21,780 bases of DNA from CAYRIY01 sp964424335 (GCA_964424335.1 CAYRIY010000062.1:1-21780); one strand, 5' to 3'; shown: positions 14,356 to 21,204, numbered from the stretch's first letter. Notes: generated by a model not told the origin, from the sequence alone. Numbers and translations: made by a program.

Positions 14356-14985
14356 ATGGCTAGATACTCTGGTCCGGTGTGCCGCTTGTGCCGCCGGGAG
14401 GGCGAGAAGCTCTATCTAAAAGGCGAGAAGTGCTACACCGAAAAGTGCCCGGTTGACCGCCGCACCTATCCGCCTGGCCAGCACGGTCAGGGACGGCGCC
14501 AGCGCGTTTCGGAGTACGGGATTCACCTGCGTGAGAAGCAAAAGCTCCGCCGGATTTACGGCGTGCTCGAGCGCCAGTTCGAGCGGTACTACGAAGAGGC
14601 GGCCCGTCGGAAAGGCGTTACGGGTGAGAACCTGCTCACTCTTCTCGAGACGAGGCTCGACAACGTAGTCTACCGACTTGGATTCGCCCCGTCGCGGCCT
14701 GCGGCTCGGCAGCTCGTGATGCACGGGCACTTCGAGGTGAACGGTCAAAAGGTCGACATTCCGTCGTACCTGGTGAAGGCCGGGGATGTGATTGCAGTTC
14801 GTGAGAACAGCCGAAACGTCGCTCTGATCAAGGAGACGGTGGAGGCCGCTGCAAGCAGGGGCGTCCCCGAATGGCTCGAGCTCAACGCTGAAGCGCTTTC
14901 GGGCGCAGTGAAGGCTCTGCCGACCCGGGAGCAGATCGACGTTCAAGTTCAGGAACACCTCATCGTCGAGCACTACTCCCGCTAG
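14356..14985 (+). CDS. rpsD: 30S ribosomal protein S4, zinc form
   Basis: S4 nucleates 30S assembly on the 5' domain of 16S rRNA and affects decoding accuracy. The 209-aa product has four N-terminal cysteines (Cys9, 12, 26, 31 in GPVCRLCRREGEKLYLKGEK and CYTEKC), the zinc form known from Clostridia and Thermus; Bacillus S4 is about 200 aa and lacks them. YPPGQHGQGRRQRVSEYGIH and an S4 RNA-binding domain (RLDNVVYRLGFAPSRPAARQ) follow. GGAGGTGGAAG precedes the ATG. Its location between rpsK and rpoA also differs from Bacillus subtilis, where rpsD is separate. Confidence 0.96.
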   Translation: MARYSGPVCRLCRREGEKLYLKGEKCYTEKCPVDRRTYPPGQHGQGRRQRVSEYGIHLREKQKLRRIYGVLERQFERYYEEAARRKGVTGENLLTLLETRLDNVVYRLGFAPSRPAARQLVMHGHFEVNGQKVDIPSYLVKAGDVIAVRENSRNVALIKETVEAAASRGVPEWLELNAEALSGAVKALPTREQIDVQVQEHLIVEHYSR

Positions 14986-15057
14986 TTTGTCGCCTTCATT
15001 CGGACATGGGGAGGCTTCGGTCGTGCTGCTCGCTACGGCTAAGGAGGGTTTCGGATC

Positions 15058-15999
15058 ATGATTGAAATTGAAAAGCCGAAAATCGAGACGGAGGAGATGT
15101 CCGACAGCTACGGAAGGTTTGTCGTCGAGCCTCTCGAACGGGGATACGGCATTACGCTCGGTAACTCGCTCAGGAGGATCTTGCTCTCCTCCCTTCCCGG
15201 CGCGGCGGTCACTTCGGTTCGAATCGACGGTGTTCTCCACGAGTTTTCAACCATCAACGGCGTCGTCGAAGATACGACGGACATCGTGCTCAACTTGAAG
15301 AGTTTGCTCGTTAAGATGCACGAGGACAATCCGGTGACGCTGCGGCTGGTGGCCGAAGGGGAAGGCCCGGTTACGGCCGGGGATATTCAGACTCCTAGCT
15401 CCGTTGAGATTCTCAACCCGGAGCTGCACATCGCGACGCTTGCGCAAAACGGGCGTCTTGAGATGGACATCACCGTCGCCAAGGGGCGCGGCTATGTTTC
15501 GGCCGAACGGAACAAAACCGGTGACCAGCCGATCGGTGTCATAGCGGTGGACTCGATCTTCACCCCCGTTCGGCGCGTCAACTACCGTGTCGAGGATACT
15601 CGAGTCGGTCAAGTGACCGACTACGATCGCTTGATCGTCGAAGTGTGGACGGATGGAAGCATCGCTCCCAACGAAGCGGTGAGCCTTTCCGCCAAGATTC
15701 TCACGGAGCACTTGCGATTCTTCATCAGCCTCGATGAGCAGGCGGATGGCATGGAGATCATGGTGGAGAAGGAGGAGGAAGAGAAGGATCGCTTGATGGA
15801 GATGACCATCGAGGAGCTCGATCTTTCTGTTCGCTCCTACAACTGCCTCAAGCGGGCAGGGATTAACACGGTCGAGGAGTTGACCCGGCGGACCGAAGAT
15901 GACATGATGAAGGTCCGAAATCTCGGGAAGAAGTCGCTCCAAGAAGTGAAAGAGAAGCTCGAGGCCTTGAACCTGGGCCTTAGGCAATCGGATGACTGA
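15058..15999 (+). CDS. rpoA: DNA-directed RNA polymerase alpha subunit
   Basis: Alpha dimerises to start RNA polymerase assembly and binds UP elements and activators through its C-terminal domain. The 313-aa product (Bacillus 314) has the N-terminal dimerisation domain with GRFVVEPLERGYGITLGNSL (19-38) and RRILLSSLPG, a short acidic linker (about 232-246, EKEEEEKD) and the C-terminal domain with LDLSVRSYNCLKRAGINTVE (254-273) and VRNLGKKSLQEVKEKL (286-301). AAGGAGGG lies 9-10 nt before the ATG. The stop codon is within a 15-bp tandem duplication listed separately. Confidence 0.97.
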   Translation: MIEIEKPKIETEEMSDSYGRFVVEPLERGYGITLGNSLRRILLSSLPGAAVTSVRIDGVLHEFSTINGVVEDTTDIVLNLKSLLVKMHEDNPVTLRLVAEGEGPVTAGDIQTPSSVEILNPELHIATLAQNGRLEMDITVAKGRGYVSAERNKTGDQPIGVIAVDSIFTPVRRVNYRVEDTRVGQVTDYDRLIVEVWTDGSIAPNEAVSLSAKILTEHLRFFISLDEQADGMEIMVEKEEEEKDRLMEMTIEELDLSVRSYNCLKRAGINTVEELTRRTEDDMMKVRNLGKKSLQEVKEKLEALNLGLRQSDD

Positions 16000-16014
16000 C
16001 ATTCGGATGACTGA
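15988..16014 (+). repeat. Short tandem duplication at the rpoA stop
   Basis: The 12-mer TCGGATGACTGA occurs at 15988-15999, where it ends in the rpoA stop, and again at 16003-16014, a period of 15 bp. The second copy is in frame and would supply a second stop. It looks like a recent slippage duplication that lengthened the rpoA-rplQ spacer. Confidence 0.7.
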
Positions 16015-16036
16015 AGAAAGGAGGTCGTCTTGAAAG

Positions 16037-16375
16037 ATGAGCCTGCAAAAGTTGGGCCGCACGCAAGGACAAAGGAAAGCCCTCCTGAGGGGATTGGTGA
16101 CATCCGTCGTCTTGCACGGCAAGATCGAGACGACCGCCGGGAAGGCCAAAGCCGCGAAGCCGCTCGTGGATAAGATGATTACCCTCGGTAAGAGGGGCGA
16201 TCTCCATGCCCGTAGGCAGGCCGCCGCATATTTGGTCGACCCGGAGGCTGTGAAGAAACTCTTCGACGAGATCGCACCCAGGTACTCCGAGCGAAACGGG
16301 GGGTACACCCGCTTGCTCAAGCTGGGGCCTCGGCAAGGCGATGCGGCGCCGATGGCTTTGCTTGAGCTTGTGTAG
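16037..16375 (+). CDS. rplQ: 50S ribosomal protein L17
   Basis: L17 lies near the tunnel exit of the 50S. The 112-aa product has the family N-terminus KLGRTQGQRKALLRGLVTSV, the near-invariant KMITLGKRGDLHARRQAAAY and the C-terminal YSERNGGYTRLLKLGPRQGD then APMALLELV. It is about eight residues shorter than Bacillus L17, the difference falling in the variable middle loop. AAAGGAGGT precedes the ATG by 11 nt. Last gene of the ribosomal cluster, with an intrinsic terminator about 65 nt downstream. Confidence 0.96.
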   Translation: MSLQKLGRTQGQRKALLRGLVTSVVLHGKIETTAGKAKAAKPLVDKMITLGKRGDLHARRQAAAYLVDPEAVKKLFDEIAPRYSERNGGYTRLLKLGPRQGDAAPMALLELV

Positions 16376-16440
16376 CGCAAGGAAGAGCGAGCCCTCAGGC
16401 AGTGTGCCATGTTTGAGTCTTGCGACTCGTGGTAGGATTG

Positions 16441-16485
16441 AGCGGCGGCGGATGGGCCCATTGGGCGGACTCCGGCGCCGCTTTT
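16441..16485 (+). terminator. Intrinsic terminator after rplQ
   Basis: AGCGGCG (16441-16447) pairs with CGCCGCT (16476-16482), continued inward by a mismatch and CGGA/TCCG (16449-16452 with 16471-16474), followed by TTTT. It lies between rplQ and the ECF genes and would end the alpha operon transcript. Confidence 0.75.
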
Positions 16486-16535
16486 ACGTTATGGAAGTAT
16501 TGCGCCGGCCCCTTTGGATGTTGACGCATCTTCCA

Positions 16536-16566
16536 TTGACCCGAGATATTTGGACCGTGTTATGTT
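16536..16566 (+). promoter_or_regulatory. Possible promoter for the ecf genes
   Basis: TTGACC (16536-16541) is followed after 18-19 bp by TTATGTT, giving weak -10 candidates. A second pair, TTGACG (16521-16526) and GATATT (16545-16550), overlaps it at 18 bp spacing. Both lie downstream of the rplQ terminator and 70-90 nt upstream of ecfA1, where a promoter would be expected. Only the -35 elements are good matches. Confidence 0.35.
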
Positions 16567-16636
16567 GCTCCTCATGAGCCCCGCGCCATTGGCAATAGCT
16601 CGTTGCATATTGGCTCGCGCTGTTCGTTGATACCGC

Positions 16637-17440
16637 TTGGACGAACTTGGGGTGCTTGAATTGCTTCAGTTTAAGAACGTGTCCTACGGATACGAAGGGC
16701 GACCGGACGCAGTTCGCAACCTCACGTTTAACGTCGAGCGGGGCGAGTGGGTCGCGCTCATGGGGGCGAACGGCTGCGGCAAGTCGACGGTCGCTCGCCT
16801 TGCCTGCGGCCTGCTCCAGCCCGTGGAAGGCGTCGTTAGGGCGCCGAGAGTCGGCTTTGTTGCTCAAGATCCCGAGGCGAACATCGTGGGCGATACGGTG
16901 ATCGACGATGTCGCATATGGCATAGGCTCTCGGATTGAGTCTCGGGAGCGCCTGGAGCGCGTCGAGTCGTGTTTGCAACTTGTCGGCCTTTCAGGATCGG
17001 GACAACGTTCGATGCAGAGCATGAGCGGGGGAGAGCTCCAGCGAGCGGCGGTCGCGGCCGCGCTCGCTGCCGACGTCGAACTCCTCGTTCTCGACGAACC
17101 GACCAGTCATCTGCCCAGGCCCGATGGTCTGGCTTTCGCCCAAACGATGCAGCGGGCCGCGGCACGTCGCTCCTTTGGGCTTCTTTACATCACGCACCAT
17201 CCGGAGGAAGCCCGCTTTGCCGACCGGGTCATTGTGCTGGCGCGTGGTCGGATTGCGCTCGAGGGACGTCCGGAGCAGGTGTTGTTTCGCCGCGAACTCC
17301 TCGGCTCGCTAGGGGTCCGCCCTGACCTGCGTCTTTGTGTCGAGCGAGTTCTCGCCATGCGAGGATGTTTGGACTCCGGGCCCTCGGGCAATGGTTACGA
17401 AAGGCTGGTTGAGCGGATTTGCTCCGCTTTGAACGTGTAG
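16637..17440 (+). CDS. ecfA1: ECF transporter ATP-binding protein EcfA1
   Basis: One of two ATPases that drive ECF vitamin importers with EcfT and interchangeable S components. The 267-aa product has Walker A GANGCGKST (43-51), Q-loop Gln77 (VAQDPEANIV), signature MSGGELQR (129-136), Walker B LLVLDEP (149-155; catalytic Glu154) and switch His187. The D-loop is unusual, reading TSHLPRPD after DEP where TSALDP or similar is expected. The start is uncertain: TTG 16637 is the first possible start after an in-frame stop, GTG 16652 and TTG 16661 are alternatives, and none has a clear ribosome binding site. Confidence 0.88.
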   Translation: MDELGVLELLQFKNVSYGYEGRPDAVRNLTFNVERGEWVALMGANGCGKSTVARLACGLLQPVEGVVRAPRVGFVAQDPEANIVGDTVIDDVAYGIGSRIESRERLERVESCLQLVGLSGSGQRSMQSMSGGELQRAAVAAALAADVELLVLDEPTSHLPRPDGLAFAQTMQRAAARRSFGLLYITHHPEEARFADRVIVLARGRIALEGRPEQVLFRRELLGSLGVRPDLRLCVERVLAMRGCLDSGPSGNGYERLVERICSALNV

Positions 17441-18285
17441 AGGTCGAGCGTGGCGATCCGCTCTCCGGTGAGAGCCGACTCGCATTGCAGGGCGTGAGCT
17501 TTTCAGTTCGTTCGGGAGAAGCGGTGGCGCTCGTCGGGCACAATGGAGCGGGAAAGTCGTCGGCACTTCTTGCCGCCGCTGGACTCATTCCGCTGAAAGG
17601 CGCGGGCCGGGTGACGCTGCACGGAGAGGATGTCCATGCGGCCGCTCGCCGTCGCCCCAAGTGGCTACGAGCTCAAGTGGGCGTCGCTCTGCAGTTTCCT
17701 GAGCGCAGTTTCTTCCATGCGACCGTTCGCGAGGAGATTGGGTTTACGTCCAAGCGGCTCGGTCGTTCACGAGATGAGGTGGACATGGGCATTCGGCATG
17801 CGCTTTTGCTTGCGGGGCTTGCTGAGGAGACCCTGGAGCGCTCCCCGTTCAGTTTGAGCGGGGGAGAGAAGCGGCGAGTAGCGCTTGCCTGTGCGGTCGC
17901 GCACCGCCCATCGGCGCTCCTCCTCGATGAACCCGAAGCGGGCCTCGATATCATTGGGATGTCGAGTGTGCGCTCGCTCATTCTGGCGTTTGCAGCCGAG
18001 GGGGGCGCCGTACTCGCAGCCACCCACGATGTGGCCTGGTCGCTCTCATGGGCTAACCGAGTGATCGTACTTCGAGGAGGGCGGCAAGCGATCGACCTCG
18101 AAATCGACGAAGCGCCGCACGCGCAAATCGCTGATGTGTTAGGCGAGCACCTGCCGGACCGTGGCGCCTGGGCGCGACTATCTGCACGGCTGCAAGCGGG
18201 CGGAGTGTCGCTCTCCTTGCCGTATCGTGATGAAGGCGCCTTTCTAAACGCCTTGAAGGATCGCCTCGGAGGCGGACGCGTGTGA
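17419..18285 (+). CDS. ecfA2: ECF transporter ATP-binding protein EcfA2
   Basis: The second ATPase of the ECF module. The 288-aa product (Bacillus about 289) has Walker A GHNGAGKSS (40-48), Q-loop Gln92 in LQFPERSFF, a canonical LSGGEKRRVALA signature (146-157), Walker B ALLLDEP with Glu171, D-loop AGLD and switch His203 (ATHD). The Q-loop followed by FPE-FF is typical of EcfA2. It starts with TTG and overlaps ecfA1 by 22 nt in another frame, so coupled translation is likely. Residues after about 240 form the extra C-terminal domain used for ATPase dimerisation. Confidence 0.92.
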   Translation: MLRFERVEVERGDPLSGESRLALQGVSFSVRSGEAVALVGHNGAGKSSALLAAAGLIPLKGAGRVTLHGEDVHAAARRRPKWLRAQVGVALQFPERSFFHATVREEIGFTSKRLGRSRDEVDMGIRHALLLAGLAEETLERSPFSLSGGEKRRVALACAVAHRPSALLLDEPEAGLDIIGMSSVRSLILAFAAEGGAVLAATHDVAWSLSWANRVIVLRGGRQAIDLEIDEAPHAQIADVLGEHLPDRGAWARLSARLQAGGVSLSLPYRDEGAFLNALKDRLGGGRV

Positions 18286-19076
18286 AGGGTTGGACGTCAT
18301 CGCTGATAGCCGCTGGACTCATCCTTGGAAACATAGCGGCCAGCACATGGCAAGAGGCGCTCGCAGGTGCGGTTGGGGCCGTTGGCCTTTTGGCATTGGC
18401 GCCTGTTCCAGCCAAGACAATCGCCTTTCGGATGCGACCGTTTGTCTACTTTGCCGCCGTCACGCTTGTGCTTGGCGGGCTCGGTCAGGGCCGTACCATC
18501 GTCGCGCTCGGCCCGTTTCACTGGGGCTCAGAGAGTGTCCAGGCGGCGGGCGTGGCGGCCATTCGCCTCATTGTGTTGGGCGCGGTTTTTAGCTGGGTCA
18601 CGTTGCGCGTCGGCGTGGCGCGGCTCGTCTCCGTCGTCTGGTTGGCCGGGCGGAGATTCAAGCGGAGCGGGCTCAATCTCGACCCGTTGCTGCTAGCGTT
18701 TACCGTGGCGGTTCGCTTTTTGCCGCTCTTGCAAGACGAAGCTCGCCGCCTACGGCTCGCTTGGGAGGCGAGGGGGGGAGCTCTTGCCGGTGGGGGCCTA
18801 TTGCGTGGTCTAGCCGGCCATTTCAAAAGTGCGGTCGCACTCACAATTCCGTTGCTCGCTGCGGCATTGCGGCGAGCGGAGGACTACGCTAACGCCGTGG
18901 AAATTCGCACCCGAGGAGGCGAGATCGAGCCGACGTCTCCGCCGGTCGCCGGAATTGAAGACCTCGACGATGGAGCGTCGTCTCGCCGCTTGGTTCCAGG
19001 GGGGCGTTTACGTGCGGCCGGTTGTATCATCGCCGCATGGTCGGGTGTTATCGTGAAGGTGTGGAATTGGTTTTGA
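18282..19076 (+). CDS. ecfT: ECF transporter transmembrane protein EcfT
   Basis: EcfT is the membrane scaffold linking the two ATPases to the S component. The 264-aa product has several hydrophobic segments (roughly 5-45, 52-70, 85-125, 190-200 and 243-262) and a cytosolic region with two coupling helices. The first carries the expected Ala-Arg-Gly motif (RLAWEARGG); the second reads RRAEDYANAVEIRTRGG, where the usual motif is AMEARG. The GTG start overlaps the ecfA2 stop by 4 nt. No S-component gene is adjacent, as expected for a shared group II ECF module. Confidence 0.9.
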   Translation: MKGWTSSLIAAGLILGNIAASTWQEALAGAVGAVGLLALAPVPAKTIAFRMRPFVYFAAVTLVLGGLGQGRTIVALGPFHWGSESVQAAGVAAIRLIVLGAVFSWVTLRVGVARLVSVVWLAGRRFKRSGLNLDPLLLAFTVAVRFLPLLQDEARRLRLAWEARGGALAGGGLLRGLAGHFKSAVALTIPLLAAALRRAEDYANAVEIRTRGGEIEPTSPPVAGIEDLDDGASSRRLVPGGRLRAAGCIIAAWSGVIVKVWNWF

Positions 19077-19090
19077 GCGGTCATCGCCAA

Positions 19091-19840
19091 ATGGAGCGTA
19101 ACTTAAAACTGACGGTGGCCTACGACGGGACCTCGTACCACGGTTTTCAGGCGCAAGATGGAAAGGGACTGCCGACGATTCAAAGCGCCTTAGAAGAAGC
19201 GTGGAGTAAGCTCGTGGGTGAGCGAGTGCGCATGACGAGCTCAGGCCGGACGGACGCCGGCGTGCACGCTCGGGGTCAGGTGGTCAACTTTCACACCTCG
19301 AGCAGTTCGATCCCGGAAGACCGGGTGCCGTACGCCATGAACAGCGTACTTCCCGAAGATATCGCCGTTGTCGGCTGTGAAGAAATGCCTCACACATTTC
19401 ACGCTCGCTTTGATGCCATCGGCAAGCGGTATCGCTATACCATCCTCAATCAGCCGTTTCCATCCCCGATCGACAGGCGTTACACGTTGTTCGTGCACAA
19501 CCCCCTGGATGTGGATTCGATGGCTCTTGGGGCGATGCACCTGGTCGGAAGGCGTGATTTTGTGGCCGTTTCCGGGAATAATAGAGAATTGAAGGACACG
19601 GTTAGGACAATGTCCGCCTGTTCCGTGCGTCGAGAAGGTGCGTATGTCTGGATCGACATGAAGGCGGATGGCTTCCTCTATCACATGGCAAGGCGGATCG
19701 CGGGCACGCTGCTTGCCGTTGGCAAGGGCGAGCGCGGGCCCGATTGGGTGGCTGAAGTGATTGCAAGCCGGGATCGCAATCAAGCGGGACCGACACTTCC
19801 AGCACACGGACTTTGTTTGATCGAGGTCTACTATGCTTGA
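19091..19840 (+). CDS. truA: tRNA pseudouridine(38-40) synthase TruA
   Basis: TruA isomerises uridines 38, 39 and 40 in the anticodon stem of tRNAs. From the ATG at 19091 the product is 249 aa (Bacillus 247) and contains KLTVAYDGTSYHGFQAQ (6-22), the catalytic SGRTDAGVHARGQV with Asp55, FHARFDAIGKRYRY (106-119 region), and the C-terminal DGFLYHMARRIAGTLLAVGK. An upstream in-frame extension would overlap the end of ecfT and is not conserved. No strong ribosome binding site is visible, so translation may be coupled to ecfT, which ends 14 nt upstream. Confidence 0.94.
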   Translation: MERNLKLTVAYDGTSYHGFQAQDGKGLPTIQSALEEAWSKLVGERVRMTSSGRTDAGVHARGQVVNFHTSSSSIPEDRVPYAMNSVLPEDIAVVGCEEMPHTFHARFDAIGKRYRYTILNQPFPSPIDRRYTLFVHNPLDVDSMALGAMHLVGRRDFVAVSGNNRELKDTVRTMSACSVRREGAYVWIDMKADGFLYHMARRIAGTLLAVGKGERGPDWVAEVIASRDRNQAGPTLPAHGLCLIEVYYA

Positions 19841-19866
19841 AGCCTTTCAAGGCTTGGGCCTTCTCG

Positions 19867-19904
19867 CAGGCATGCGTCTCTTCGATGCCTGTTCAGATCT
19901 TTTC
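19867..19904 (+). terminator. Possible terminator after truA
   Basis: CAGGCAT (19867-19873) pairs with ATGCCTG (19885-19891), 11-nt loop, followed by a modest T-rich stretch including TTTT at 19900-19903. A separate palindrome AAGCCTT/AAGGCTT (19840-19855) overlaps the truA stop but has almost no loop. Together they could end the ecf-truA transcript just before the rplM promoter. Confidence 0.5.
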
Positions 19905-19905
19905 C

Positions 19906-19934
19906 TTGACACTCAAATTTGCCTGTACTAGAAT
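19906..19934 (+). promoter_or_regulatory. Strong sigma-A-type promoter for rplM-rpsI
   Basis: A perfect -35 TTGACA (19906-19911), an optimal 17-bp spacer and TAGAAT (19929-19934, five of six consensus) form the best promoter in the window. Transcription should start near 19941, leaving a leader of about 100 nt before rplM. Confidence 0.88.
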
Positions 19935-19940
19935 GAAACG

Positions 19941-20039
19941 TGGACTTCTATTAGCCCATTCAAATGACCGTTGCCCTTCGATCCCCCGTGACAATCGAAA
20001 AGGGTTCGGCGAAAAGTGATGAGCGAGGGGGGAAACGCT
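19941..20039 (+). ncRNA. rplM 5' leader with hairpin, candidate L13 leader
   Basis: The leader contains a hairpin with CCCTTCGAT (19974-19982) paired to ATCGAAAAGGG (19994-20004), nine base pairs with one bulged A and an 11-nt loop. A family of autoregulatory L13 leaders is known upstream of rplM-rpsI in Bacillota (Rfam L13 leader), and position fits. I cannot verify the consensus by eye, so the family assignment is inference from context; the hairpin itself is visible. Confidence 0.5.
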
Positions 20040-20477
20040 TTGCAAAAGACTTATATGGCCAAGCCGGCCGAGGTCAAGAGCAAGTGGTACGTCGTCGACG
20101 CCCAAGGCAAGACTCTGGGCAGACTCGCCGCGCAGGTGGCCAGTGTGCTTCGGGGCAAACATAAGCCGACGTATACGCCGCACGTTGATTCCGGCGACTT
20201 TGTCATCGTCGTCAACGCCGATAAGGTGCGGCTGACAGGCCGCAAAGAGGAGAACAAGATCTACTACCGCCATACGCTCTATCCTGGTGGTCTCAAGACT
20301 CGGACCGCGGCGGAGATGCGTGCGACGCGTCCCGAAAAGATGATTGAGTTGGCCGTGTGGGGAATGTTGCCCCACAACCGATTGGGTCGACGGCAGATTC
20401 GCAAGCTCAAAGTTTACGCAGGTGCAGATCATCCTCACCAGGCGCAGCAACCGGAGCCCCTGGCGGTCGAAGCCTAA
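20040..20477 (+). CDS. rplM: 50S ribosomal protein L13
   Basis: L13 is an early 50S assembly protein. With the TTG at 20040, seven nt after AGGGGGG (20026-20032), the product is 145 aa, exactly the Bacillus length, starting MQKTYMAKPAEVKSKWYVVD (Bacillus [20 protein letters not shown]). It contains DAQGKTLGRLAAQVA, LRGKHKPTYTPHVDSGDFVI and the HTLYPGGLKTRT motif, then MLPHNRLGRRQIRKLKVYAG. Upstream in-frame GTG/ATG codons (20016, 20019) precede the ribosome binding site and are rejected; ATG 20055 is a less likely alternative. It forms an operon with rpsI. Confidence 0.95.
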   Translation: MQKTYMAKPAEVKSKWYVVDAQGKTLGRLAAQVASVLRGKHKPTYTPHVDSGDFVIVVNADKVRLTGRKEENKIYYRHTLYPGGLKTRTAAEMRATRPEKMIELAVWGMLPHNRLGRRQIRKLKVYAGADHPHQAQQPEPLAVEA

Positions 20478-20481
20478 GGGG

Positions 20482-20523
20482 CCTCGGCACAACTGGGCCG
20501 ATGTTGTAGCGCACCGAGGTTTT
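20482..20523 (+). promoter_or_regulatory. Terminator-like hairpin between rplM and rpsI
   Basis: CCTCGG (20482-20487) pairs with CCGAGG (20514-20519) and is followed at once by TTTT (20520-20523). Inside, ACAAC (20489-20493) pairs with GTTGT (20503-20507). The T-run runs directly into the rpsI ribosome binding site AAAGGAGG. It could act as a partial terminator, an RNase processing site or a translational control element. Confidence 0.5.
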
Positions 20524-20537
20524 AAAGGAGGTAGATT

Positions 20538-20936
20538 ATGGCGGTTACAGAGCAAGACCTTCGCGGAACGGGCCGACGCAAAACCGCGGTTGCACGTGTG
20601 CGCCTGGTACCGGGAAATGGCCAAGTGATCGTAAACGGAAAGCCTGCGGCAGAGTACTTTGCCCGTCCGGTCCTCGAGACGCTCGTGCGTAGCCCGCTCC
20701 AGGTAACCAAGAGCGAAGGCCGTTTTGATGTTTACGTGAACGTCAAGGGCGGCGGCCTCGCCGGCCAGGCAGGCGCGGTCCGCCACGGGATCGCCCGGGC
20801 CCTGCTCGGAGTGGACGAGGAGTTCCGGGTCCCGCTGAAGCGTGCTGGCTTTTTGAGGCGCGACCCAAGGATGAAGGAGCGCCGCAAGTACGGACTGAAG
20901 AAAGCCCGCAAGGCTCCTCAGTTCTCCAAGCGTTAA
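20538..20936 (+). CDS. rpsI: 30S ribosomal protein S9
   Basis: S9 is a 30S head protein whose C-terminal tail reaches the anticodon of P-site tRNA. The 132-aa product (Bacillus 130) has GTGRRKTAVARVRLVPGNGQ (10-29), the VNVKGGGLAGQAGAVRHGIA block and ends in the expected basic tail RKYGLKKARKAPQFSKR with the terminal Ser-Lys-Arg. AAAGGAGGTAGATT gives an excellent ribosome binding site for the ATG. Second and last gene of the rplM-rpsI operon. Confidence 0.97.
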   Translation: MAVTEQDLRGTGRRKTAVARVRLVPGNGQVIVNGKPAAEYFARPVLETLVRSPLQVTKSEGRFDVYVNVKGGGLAGQAGAVRHGIARALLGVDEEFRVPLKRAGFLRRDPRMKERRKYGLKKARKAPQFSKR

Positions 20937-20969
20937 AGAGATCGTCCGGTTTTTGGCGATATGCAAGAG

Positions 20970-21004
20970 AGCGACGTCCAAGCGTATGTGGGCGTCGCTT
21001 TTTT
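20970..21004 (+). terminator. Intrinsic terminator after rpsI
   Basis: AGCGACGTCC (20970-20979) pairs with GGGCGTCGCT (20990-20999; one G-T pair), 10-nt loop, followed by an uninterrupted run of six T (20999-21004). It is the clearest terminator in the window and closes the rplM-rpsI operon. Confidence 0.9.
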
Positions 21005-21006
21005 GT

Positions 21007-21039
21007 GTTGTTTTGGTGTTGTTTTGGTGTTGTTTGGCG
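21007..21039 (+). repeat. T/G-rich 11-bp tandem repeat
   Basis: GTTGTTTTGGT occurs twice without gap (21007-21017 and 21018-21028), with a third degraded copy (21029-21039). It begins right after the rpsI terminator. No coding role is apparent. Confidence 0.65.
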
Positions 21040-21070
21040 CCGAATTATTTGGGGTATTGATTGGCGCCGA
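21034..21070 (+). repeat. Direct repeat TTGGCGCCGA
   Basis: TTGGCGCCGA is present at 21034-21043 and 21061-21070, 27 bp from start to start, each centred on the palindrome GGCGCC. The spacing could suit protein binding but may be a remnant of a local duplication. Confidence 0.5.
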
Positions 21071-21204
21071 TTTCTGGAGTCGGCTTGTATGGAAATCCCA
21101 TCGGCATCAAGTGGCACGCGTTGGCTGGAAGCGATTTTCGTGATTGTGGCGGTTGAAGCGACTTGAGCGAAAGAGTAACCAGTCTGATAGCGGTGGAGTC
21201 TCAC
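21071..21204. other. Intergenic stretch between the repeats, no gene recognised
   Basis: Part of the roughly 775-bp gene-free tail. Short open frames exist but none has a credible ribosome binding site, recognisable protein motif or agreement with the codon usage of the neighbouring genes. I see no tRNA-like cloverleaf and no convincing promoter. Confidence 0.5.

Noticed and set aside
15247..16461. 404-codon open frame on the - strand opposite rpoA and rplQ
   Set aside because: Antisense to conserved genes and running through the rplQ terminator; no recognisable motif.
19893..20981. 362-codon open frame on the - strand opposite rplM and rpsI
   Set aside because: Antisense to both genes and across the promoter and terminator; composition explained by the sense genes.
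20961..21143. Small + strand open frame with a hydrophobic stretch after rpsI
   Set aside because: It begins inside the rpsI terminator, and its Leu/Val/Phe-rich part is just the translated T/G repeat; no ribosome binding site.
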